Source of the DNA: Hyphomicrobiales bacterium
Lineage (GTDB): Bacteria; Pseudomonadota; Alphaproteobacteria; Rhizobiales; Rhizobiaceae
Direction: 5' to 3'
NCBI GenBank assembly: GCA_030456445.1
Contig: JAKDNM010000008.1
Coordinates: 1 to 59,896 of the forward strand
DNA length: 59,896 nt
Positions 54,000 through 59,896 of the stretch are shown here, piece after piece (within the stretch, counting starts at the first letter, position 1; every line of letters starts with the position of its first letter). The notes beneath the pieces were generated by a model that was not told the origin of the DNA, ran no database searches, and worked only from the letters and a program-made list of their open reading frames with translations. Both the position numbers and the translations under genes were made by a program.

Positions 54000-54967
54000 T
54001 GGCGACGAGCGAACAGACCATCGGCCGGTCCGACACGCGCGGAAACGGCATCAACCTCGTTCTTTGGGCGATCCTGCTCCTGTTCTTGCTGACGGCGCCG
54101 GCCTACATCTACACCGTCTTCGCCATGCAGCTTTTGTGCTTCGCGCTTTTCGCCTGCGCCTTCAACCTGCTGCTCGGCTTCACCGGCCTGCTTTCCTTCG
54201 GCCATGCCGCCTTCTTCGGGGCAGGCGCCTATCTCGCCGGCCATGCCATCAAAGTCTGGGGCTTGCCGCCGCTTGCGGGCATCCTTTTGGGGACGGCGGC
54301 GGCGGCGGTGCTTGGCTATGTGATCGGCTGGCTGGCGATCCGCCGGCAGGGCATCTATTTCGCCATGATCACGCTGGCGCTGGCGCAGATCATCTATTTC
54401 TTCGGCCTGCAACTGCCCTTCACCGGCGGAGAGAACGGGCTGCAAGGCATCCCGCGCGGACATCTCTTCGGCTTCCTCGATCTCAACCAGCCGCTGGTGA
54501 TGTATTATTTCGTCGCGGCGGTCTTCCTGATCGGCTTCCTCATCATCTATCGCACCATACATTCGCCGTTCGGGCAGGTCTTGAAGTCGATCCGCGAGAA
54601 CGAGCCGAGGGCGCTGTCGCTCGGCTACAATGTCACGCGTTTCAAGCTGATCGCCTTCATCATTTCCGCCGCCCTTTCGGGGCTCGCCGGCGCCACCAAA
54701 TCCGTGGTCTTCCAGTTCGCCTCGCTCACCGACCTCCATTGGCAGACCTCGGGCGAGGTCATCCTGATGACGCTGCTCGGCGGGCTCGGCACGATCTTCG
54801 GCCCGGTCGTGGGGGCACTGACGGTCGTTTCGCTCCAACACGAATTGAGCTCGCTCGGCTCATGGGTTCAGGTGGTGATCGGGGCGATTTTCATCGTCTG
54901 CGTGCTCGTCTTCCGCCGCGGCATCATCGGCGAACTGGCGAGGCTTCTGAAGACATCGTCCATGTGA
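53999..54967 (+). CDS. livM: LIV-type ABC permease (LivM), system 2
   Basis: The 322-residue permease has the LivM motif FNLLLGFTGLLSFGHAAFFG and the coupling region SIRENEPRALSLGYNV. The start overlaps the livH stop by one base (TGATG); the frame is open further upstream but that part is livH shadow. It is the last gene of system 2. Confidence 0.93.
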   Translation: MATSEQTIGRSDTRGNGINLVLWAILLLFLLTAPAYIYTVFAMQLLCFALFACAFNLLLGFTGLLSFGHAAFFGAGAYLAGHAIKVWGLPPLAGILLGTAAAAVLGYVIGWLAIRRQGIYFAMITLALAQIIYFFGLQLPFTGGENGLQGIPRGHLFGFLDLNQPLVMYYFVAAVFLIGFLIIYRTIHSPFGQVLKSIRENEPRALSLGYNVTRFKLIAFIISAALSGLAGATKSVVFQFASLTDLHWQTSGEVILMTLLGGLGTIFGPVVGALTVVSLQHELSSLGSWVQVVIGAIFIVCVLVFRRGIIGELARLLKTSSM

Positions 54968-54982
54968 CCGGCGCTATTGAGG

Positions 54983-55429
54983 CTATTGCAGGCTGTACTT
55001 GATGAAGCCCATGAATTTCGCCACGCGGTCGTAGAGCCGGCGCGCCGTGGCGTTGGTTTCGTGCGTCAGCCAATAGACGTTGGTGATGCCGTCCTTTGCC
55101 GCCGCCTGCCTGACCGCTTCTATCAACGCCCTGCCGACGCCCTTGCCGCGTATGTCGGGGTCGGCAAACAGATCCTGCAAATAGCAATTGTTCGCCACGG
55201 TCCAGCAGGTGCGCTGGTACATGTAGTGAACGAGACCGACAGGCTTGCCGTCGACCAGCGCGATGAAGCCCCTCGGTTCGTACTCGTCTTCCGTGAAGAG
55301 CCGGTCCCAGGTCGTGGCATAGACCTCTTCCGGCGCGGTCGTCTTGTAGAAGGCAAGATAGGCGGTCCACAGGCGGCGCCATTCGGTATGGTCGGACTGT
55401 ACGAGCGGGCGGATGGTGACGGCGGACAT
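54983..55429 (-). CDS. GNAT-family N-acetyltransferase
   Basis: The 148-residue acetyltransferase has the acetyl-CoA binding motif DPDIRGKGVGRALIEAVRQA and a conserved aromatic front half (DHTEWRRLWTAYLAFYKTTA). The substrate is unknown; family members acetylate amines or protein N-termini. It is convergent with the LIV operon, 15 bp apart. GGAGGAGCCTTC precedes the ATG. Confidence 0.87.
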   Translation of the reverse strand: MSAVTIRPLVQSDHTEWRRLWTAYLAFYKTTAPEEVYATTWDRLFTEDEYEPRGFIALVDGKPVGLVHYMYQRTCWTVANNCYLQDLFADPDIRGKGVGRALIEAVRQAAAKDGITNVYWLTHETNATARRLYDRVAKFMGFIKYSLQ

Positions 55430-55515
55430 GAAGGCTCCTCCTTGTTGCGCCAGCCATAACAGGGATCGGGTAGCCTCGCGATGGGGCAGGGACGGAGGTT
55501 CGGTTGGCCGCAGTG

Positions 55516-55552
55516 CCTTTCCTCTCCCCCACTTTCGCGGGGGCGAGGAAGG
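55516..55552. repeat. Fragment of the palindromic repeat, copy D
   Basis: Only an inner hairpin of the roughly 140-bp element is present (CCTTTCCTCTCCCCCACTTT paired with GGGGGCGAGGAAGG). The outer ACCCCCACTCCG arms are missing. It lies between the acetyltransferase and the moxR-like gene. Confidence 0.7.
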
Positions 55553-55560
55553 GGTTGCCT

Positions 55561-56400
55561 CTACCCCTGCCGTCTGGCCATGAACGCCAGCCGCTCGAAG
55601 AGGTGCACGTCCTGTTCGTTCTTGAGAAGCGCGCCGTGCAGTCTGGGCAGCGCGTTCTTGGGGTCGCCGCGCAAATCCTCCGGCGAGATGTCGTCTGACA
55701 CCAGCAGTCTTATCCAGTCGAGCGCCTCGGAGGTGGAAGGCTTCTTCTTGAGGCCGGGCACGTCGCGGATTTCATAGAACTGCGTCAGCGCCGCGCGCAC
55801 GAGGTTCTGCTTGATGCCCGGATAGTGCACGTCGACGATCCGGTGCAGCGTCTCCACGTCCGGGAAGCGGATGTAATGGAAGAAGCAGCGGCGGAGGAAA
55901 GCGTCGGGCAGTTCCTTCTCGTTGTTGGAGGTGATGATGACGATCGGCCGGTGCGCGGCGCGGATCGTCTCGCCGGTCTCATAGACATAGAACTCCATGC
56001 GGTCGAGTTCCTGCAGCAGGTCGTTGGGGAACTCGATGTCGGCCTTGTCGATCTCGTCGATCAGGAGCACGACCTTGCGGTCGGCAGAGAAGGCGTCCCA
56101 CAATTTGCCGCGCTTGATGTAGTTCCTGATCTCATTGAAGCGTTCGTCGCCAAGCTGGCTGTCGCGCAGGCGTGAGACGGCGTCGTATTCGTAAAGACCC
56201 TGCTGCGCCTTGGTGGTCGATTTGATGTGCCATTCGATGAGGTCGAGGCCGAGCGCGGCGGCGACTTGCCGGGCAAGCTCGGTCTTGCCGGTGCCGGGCT
56301 CGCCCTTGACCAGCAGCGGCCGCTCCAGCGCGATCGCGGCGTTGACGGCCACCATCAGATCCTTGTCGGCGATATAGGCGGAGGTTCCTTCAAAGCGCAT
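55561..56400 (-). CDS. MoxR-family AAA+ ATPase
   Basis: The 279-residue AAA+ protein has Walker A GEPGTGKTE, Walker B VVLLIDEIDKAD and sensor-1 IITSNNEKELPDAFLRRCFF, all intact. MoxR ATPases act with VWA proteins as chaperones for metal-cofactor insertion or complex assembly. The CoxE-like partner lies 5.5 kb downstream on the same strand, beyond the LIV operon; the two are usually adjacent. The start at 56400 (MRFEGTSAYIADKDLMVAV) fits the family. Confidence 0.92.
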   Translation of the reverse strand: MRFEGTSAYIADKDLMVAVNAAIALERPLLVKGEPGTGKTELARQVAAALGLDLIEWHIKSTTKAQQGLYEYDAVSRLRDSQLGDERFNEIRNYIKRGKLWDAFSADRKVVLLIDEIDKADIEFPNDLLQELDRMEFYVYETGETIRAAHRPIVIITSNNEKELPDAFLRRCFFHYIRFPDVETLHRIVDVHYPGIKQNLVRAALTQFYEIRDVPGLKKKPSTSEALDWIRLLVSDDISPEDLRGDPKNALPRLHGALLKNEQDVHLFERLAFMARRQG

Positions 56401-56553
56401 CAGCAGGCTTTCCAGGTTGCATTTCGATTTCGCGCGAACCGTAAGGACGCCAGGACCGCTACGCAAGACCGGACCAAGGCTCACCGTGCTTGAAACTGCC
56501 AGCCGCTTATTGCGTGTCTATGATTAGCCGCGAATATGGAAGGAATTTGCCGC

Positions 56554-56967
56554 ATGCCCCTGACAAGAACGAACGAAAAACGGCTCCTCCAGGCTGTAAT
56601 AGTCATTCTCGCACTCATTCCGGTCGCCACTGGCATAGCGGGCGTTACCTTGGGCCCAGCCTTTCTTGGCATCAAGGCGCCCTGGCCGGTCGATCTCGAT
56701 AGCCACTTCCGTTTCCTTTCCGGAACGTTTCTTGCGACAGGCATCGCCTGGTATTCCTGCGTGCCCGAAATCGAGAGGAATACTGGCCGCTTCCGGCTTC
56801 TCGCCGCGATCACTTTCACGGGCGGGGTGGCGCGGCTGTTGTCGCTGTCGCTGGCGGGCGTTCCGTCGCCGGGGTATCGTGGTGGGCTGATCATGGAACT
56901 CGTGGTCGTTCCGCTGCTCGTCCTGTGGCAGACGCGGGTGAGCAGCGCTGAACCCCCGCCGGTGTGA
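56554..56967 (+). CDS. DUF4345 membrane protein
   Basis: The 137-residue protein has four hydrophobic segments and the family phrases GIKAPWPVDLDSHFRFLSGT and FTGGVARLLSLSLAGVPSPG. The function is unknown. The ATG at 56554 has AAGGA upstream; a start at 56536 is possible. It is a single gene divergent from moxR. Confidence 0.8.
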   Translation: MPLTRTNEKRLLQAVIVILALIPVATGIAGVTLGPAFLGIKAPWPVDLDSHFRFLSGTFLATGIAWYSCVPEIERNTGRFRLLAAITFTGGVARLLSLSLAGVPSPGYRGGLIMELVVVPLLVLWQTRVSSAEPPPV

Positions 56968-56998
56968 CGCAACGGCAAGCGGGGGAACCCTACGGAGG

Positions 56999-57032
56999 CG
57001 AGGAGTAGGGTTCTCCGAGGAGTAGGGTTCTC
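56999..57032. repeat. Exact tandem 17-bp repeat
   Basis: CGAGGAGTAGGGTTCTC occurs twice back to back (56999-57015 and 57016-57032). GAACCCTAC at 56985-56993 is complementary to the middle of either unit, so alternative hairpins can form. It lies 31 bases after the DUF4345 stop; it may be a terminator-like structure duplicated by slippage. Confidence 0.75.
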
Positions 57033-57282
57033 ATTGTATTTTCCTCTTCGACCGGAACTCCTCCCGCGGAGACAGGTCCGGCTTCAATCACCGCCAGACA
57101 GCCCCATCGTCCTGTCGCGCGGCATAAGGGACGTGGAGTTGAGCCGGGTTGCTTCAACACAATTTGACGCGCCCGGTTCTCAACGCCCAATCGCGGGCTT
57201 GTGAAGGCATATCCGTCGTCGGAAGAGTGGCCGGCGAGACGTCAAGGCAGTGGTAAAGCTTCCCCATCAGCGCTATATCTGT

Positions 57283-57432
57283 CGACGGCGTTCTGCGCTT
57301 CTCGACAGGAGTAACATTCCCCGGGGCCTTATTGATCCCAAGGGAGCTGTCCCTGGCCGGACCCGTGGGTTCGGACACACGGCGCCCACCTACATTGTAG
57401 GCACCCGGGATCAACCTCTCCACCGGCCGTCG
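57283..57432 (+). ncRNA. ssrS: 6S RNA
   Basis: 6S RNA mimics an open promoter and binds RNA polymerase holoenzyme in stationary phase. The 150-nt region fits: an outer stem CGACGGC (57283-57289) with GCCGTCG (57426-57432), GGAG (57308-57311) with CTCC (57418-57421), and a perfect inner stem TTGATCCC (57332-57339) with GGGATCAA (57407-57414). The internal phrases GGGAGCTGTCCCTGGCCGGA and CCCACCTACATTGTAGGCAC are those of rhizobial 6S. A CTATAT box at 57273-57278 suits a start near 57285. Location just upstream of fthC is the classical one. Confidence 0.85.
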
Positions 57433-57528
57433 CGGATCGCCACCTGTTCAAGAGTCCGCTTGGCGGATTTGCCCTACGATGTCGCTTTTGCAGCTTCCTC
57501 CCCATGCTTCGTGTCTAATCTGCCGCGC

Positions 57529-58110
57529 ATGACATCTCTGCGGGAACTGAAGAAACATTTGCGCTCGGAAGCGCTTGGCCGGCGCGACGCACTCACGGCC
57601 GAATGGCGTATCGAGGCGGCGCTCGCCATGGCCGCGCATGGCGACGAGATCGGCGTCGAGGCAGGCAGCGTCGTCTCCGGTTTCTGGCCGATTCGTACGG
57701 AAGCCGATATCAGGCCGCTGATGTTTGCGCTGCGCGATAAAGGAGCCCGGCTTGCGTTGCCGGCTATTCTCGACCGCGAGACCATCGTTTTTCGCGAACT
57801 GGTGCGTGGCGCGCCGCTGGTCGGCATGGGTTTCGGGACCGCCGGGCCGGGTGAGGATGCGGCGGTGCTCGATCCGGCGCTGATGCTCGTGCCGCTCGCC
57901 GCATTCGACCCGCGCGGTCACCGCATCGGTTACGGCGCCGGCCATTACGACCGGGCGATCGCGCGCCTGCATGAAGGGGGAATGCGGCCGCGCCTCGTGG
58001 GCATCGCCTTCGATTGCCAGGAAGTGCCGGCGGTGCCCAACGAGCCGCATGACGCCCGGCTGGACGCCATCCTCACGGAAAGCGGCTTGCGCCGCTTCGA
58101 AGCCGGCTGA
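57529..58110 (+). CDS. fthC: 5-formyltetrahydrofolate cyclo-ligase
   Basis: This enzyme converts 5-formyl-THF to 5,10-methenyl-THF with ATP. The 193-residue protein starts MTSLRELKKHLRSEALGRRD and has the C-terminal nucleotide motif GHRIGYGAGHYDRAIARL. The start at 57529 fits the family; the frame is open upstream only through the 6S RNA. It is linked to 6S RNA as in many proteobacteria. Confidence 0.93.
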   Translation: MTSLRELKKHLRSEALGRRDALTAEWRIEAALAMAAHGDEIGVEAGSVVSGFWPIRTEADIRPLMFALRDKGARLALPAILDRETIVFRELVRGAPLVGMGFGTAGPGEDAAVLDPALMLVPLAAFDPRGHRIGYGAGHYDRAIARLHEGGMRPRLVGIAFDCQEVPAVPNEPHDARLDAILTESGLRRFEAG

Positions 58111-58178
58111 TAGAGAAGAATATCCATTCCCCTCGCGGCGCTCCCGCGTCTCGGTCTTTCTCTTTCCCGGCAGGACAA

Positions 58179-59003
58179 ATGCGACTTCTCTTTCTCGGCG
58201 ACATGGTTGGCAGGGCGGGCCGTACGGCGGTTTGCGAGCAACTTCCCGGCCTACGATCCGATCTCAAGCTCGACTTCGTCATCGTCAACGGCGAGAATGC
58301 GGCGGGCGGCTTCGGCATTACCGAGGAAATCTTCCACGCGACGCTTGCAGCCGGCGCCGACGTGGTGACGACAGGCAATCATGTGTGGAACCAGCGCGAG
58401 GCGCTGGAATTCGCGCCGCGCGAGGAACGATTTCTGAGGCCCGCCAATTTCCCGAAGGGGACGCCGGGCCGCGGTTCCGGCGTCTACATGGCGAAGAACG
58501 ACGCGCGCGTGATGGTGTCGAACATCATGGGCCGGCTCTTCATGCAGCCCGACCTCGACGATCCGTTCCAGTCCGTCGAGGCGGAACTCGAAGCCTGTCC
58601 GCTCGGCGTGCAGGCGGATGCGGTCGTCATCGACTTCCATGCGGAAGCCACCTCGGAAAAACTGTGTTTTGCCCATTTCGTCGACGGCCGCGTCAGTCTC
58701 GTCGTCGGCACGCATACGCACCAGCCGACCGCGGATCATCAGATCCTCACCGGCGGCACCGGTTTCATGTCGGATTCCGGCATGTGCGGCGACTACGATT
58801 CCTCGATCGGCATGGTCTGGGACGAACCGCTCAACCGCTTTCTTTCCAAGGTGCCGAAGGGCCGTTTCGAGGCGGCCAATGGTCCAGCCACCATCTGCGG
58901 CCTCGGCATCGAGATTTCCGACCGCACCGGGCTTGCGGAAAAGATCGCGCCGCTCAGGCTCGGGCCGCGTCTGGAAGAGACGGTGCCGGGCTTCTGGAAG
59001 TAG
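58179..59003 (+). CDS. YmdB-type metallophosphoesterase (TIGR00282)
   Basis: The 274-residue protein has the metal ligands of the calcineurin-like fold: MRLLFLGDMVGRAGR, VIVNGENAAGGFGI, VTTGNHVWNQ, IDFHAEATSEK, VVGTHTHQPTADHQI. In Bacillus the homologue acts as a cyclic-nucleotide phosphodiesterase; the role in alphaproteobacteria is less clear. It follows fthC on the same strand, 68 bp apart, likely in the same unit. Confidence 0.93.
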   Translation: MRLLFLGDMVGRAGRTAVCEQLPGLRSDLKLDFVIVNGENAAGGFGITEEIFHATLAAGADVVTTGNHVWNQREALEFAPREERFLRPANFPKGTPGRGSGVYMAKNDARVMVSNIMGRLFMQPDLDDPFQSVEAELEACPLGVQADAVVIDFHAEATSEKLCFAHFVDGRVSLVVGTHTHQPTADHQILTGGTGFMSDSGMCGDYDSSIGMVWDEPLNRFLSKVPKGRFEAANGPATICGLGIEISDRTGLAEKIAPLRLGPRLEETVPGFWK

Positions 59004-59010
59004 AAAGATA

Positions 59011-59107
59011 GGCAATCGGCAATAGGCGGTCGATGTTGGGAATTGGCGGCTGCGCCGCTTCGCTCGCGAACGTCATTGCTCACTCCCACTGCCGACTGCC
59101 TATTGCC
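59011..59107. repeat. Inverted intergenic repeat, GGCAATCGGC family
   Basis: Arms 59011-59027 (GGCAATCGGCAATAGGC) and 59091-59107 (GCCGACTGCCTATTGCC) match at 14 of 17 positions when inverted. The loop holds a second small hairpin (GCGGCTGCGCCGC). It is related to the element at 1460-1518. Confidence 0.75.
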
Positions 59108-59177
59108 CTTTCACGGTTGACGCCACGCCTGTCGCTCCCTACCTGTGCCCGGTCACATCTTGGAGACCTGCCGGCCC

Positions 59178-59896
59178 ATGGCCCTGTTGGACCAGCTTAC
59201 GCCCCACTTCTCCTTTGTTTCCGATCCGAGCGGATGGGCCGCGCTGGCGACCCTGATCGTCATGGAGATCGTGCTCGGCATCGACAATCTCATCTTCATC
59301 TCGATCATGACCAACAAGCTGCCGGCCGAGCACCAGAAGAAGGCGCGGCGTCTCGGTATCAGCCTCGCGCTGATCCTGCGGCTGGCGCTGCTCTTCACGA
59401 TCTCCATCATCGTGCAGCTTACGACGCCGATCGTCACGATCTTCGATCACGGCTTCTCGTGGCGCGACATCATTCTCGTCGCCGGCGGGCTGTTCCTCGT
59501 CTGGAAGGCGACGCGCGAGATCCATCATGCCGTCGATCTCGACGCCCCCGAGGCGAAGGGCGGCACCATCGCCGGCAAGGTGTCGATGACGCTGGGTGCC
59601 GCGATATTCCAGATCCTGCTGCTCGACATCGTCTTCTCGATTGATTCCATCATCACCGCCGTCGGCATGACCGACCACATCGCCATCATGTTCATCGCCG
59701 TGATCTGCGCGGTGGTGGCGATGCTCATCGCGGCCGAGCCGCTGTCCAGATTCATCGCGGCCAACCCGACCATCGTCATGCTGGCACTCGGTTTCCTGTT
59801 GATGATCGGCATGACGCTGATCGCCGACGGCTTCGGCTATCACGTGCCGAAGGGCTACATCTACGCGGCAATGGCCTTCTCGGCGCTGGTCGAGGG
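59178..59896 (+). CDS. TerC-family membrane protein, 3' end outside window
   Basis: At least 239 codons are open to the window edge, so the gene is partial. The protein is rich in TM segments with the TerC acidic motifs [19 protein letters not shown] and [18 protein letters not shown]. TerC proteins are linked to metal (Mn, Ca) efflux or tellurite resistance. The ATG at 59178 is the family start ([11 protein letters not shown]), with GGAG about 14 bases upstream. Whether a CBS/CorC C-terminal domain follows cannot be seen. Confidence 0.9.
   Translation, partial: MALLDQLTPHFSFVSDPSGWAALATLIVMEIVLGIDNLIFISIMTNKLPAEHQKKARRLGISLALILRLALLFTISIIVQLTTPIVTIFDHGFSWRDIILVAGGLFLVWKATREIHHAVDLDAPEAKGGTIAGKVSMTLGAAIFQILLLDIVFSIDSIITAVGMTDHIAIMFIAVICAVVAMLIAAEPLSRFIAANPTIVMLALGFLLMIGMTLIADGFGYHVPKGYIYAAMAFSALVE

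Overview
The window reads as GC-rich alphaproteobacterial chromosome, most likely Hyphomicrobiales (Rhizobiales) and near Mesorhizobium/Phyllobacteriaceae. Supporting signs are the PHB cycle genes (phbBA, phaR, bdhA), cysteine-free ribosomal proteins L32 and L36, a GapR homologue (DUF2312), an alphaproteobacterial 6S RNA next to 5-formyl-THF cyclo-ligase, a 'GCATGATCCGGAAAA' palindrome of rhizobial type, and several copies of a roughly 140-bp palindromic intergenic repeat. I see no rRNA, tRNA, CRISPR array, phage or insertion sequence. This is mostly core chromosome with catabolic and transport operons between housekeeping genes. I found no clearly new multi-gene defence or biosynthetic system; the points of interest are regulatory and structural.

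Layout. 1-480 is gene-free, with eight GANTC (CcrM) sites and three consecutive DnaA-box-like 9-mers, so it is a candidate replication origin. 0.5-3.6 kb holds PHB synthesis (phbB, phbA) divergent from its regulator phaR. 3.6-9.8 kb holds a gamma-glutamyltranspeptidase remnant, a small membrane protein, rpmF, mtgA, a polyprenyl synthase, a lytic transglycosylase, ispG and bdhA. 10-15.4 kb is a TetR-controlled RND efflux pair. 15.4-20.5 kb holds a DUF3309 peptide, an MFS transporter and pyruvate carboxylase. 20.8-26.2 kb is a complete branched-chain/amide-type ABC importer with a convergent Tat-exported binding protein. 26.5-30.5 kb is a trans-4-hydroxy-L-proline catabolic operon (epimerase, FAD oxidase, deaminase) divergent from a GntR regulator, with a large symmetric operator between them. 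30.5-34.6 kb holds an ArsR regulator, two YdcH-type proteins, an epimerase-like gene, purEK and rpmJ. 34.7-39.1 kb is a core block: a TPR protein, pyk-DUF1036, then N-formylglutamate amidohydrolase, DUF1244 and gapR. 39.5-43.5 kb is a sulfate importer (sbp-cysT-cysW-cysA). 43.4-46.5 kb is a tripartite tricarboxylate transporter (tctCBA). 46.6-48.5 kb holds msrB and an NhaD-like antiporter. 48.8-56.4 kb has a CoxE-like VWA gene and a MoxR-like ATPase on the minus strand, separated by a second complete LIV-type ABC operon and an acetyltransferase. 56.5-59.9 kb holds a DUF4345 protein, 6S RNA, fthC, a YmdB-type phosphoesterase and a terC gene cut by the window end.

How it fits together. PHB synthesis and turnover, pyruvate kinase, pyruvate carboxylase and hydroxyproline breakdown (which ends at 2-oxoglutarate) all meet at central carbon metabolism. 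Three nutrient importers (two LIV-type, one sulfate) and one TTT system give an oligotroph-like uptake capacity. Several starts are probably TTG with clear Shine-Dalgarno sequences (pyc, hypR, the membrane protein at 4401). Start positions given here were chosen from ribosome-binding sites and protein family conservation, so many are shorter than the longest possible reading frame.
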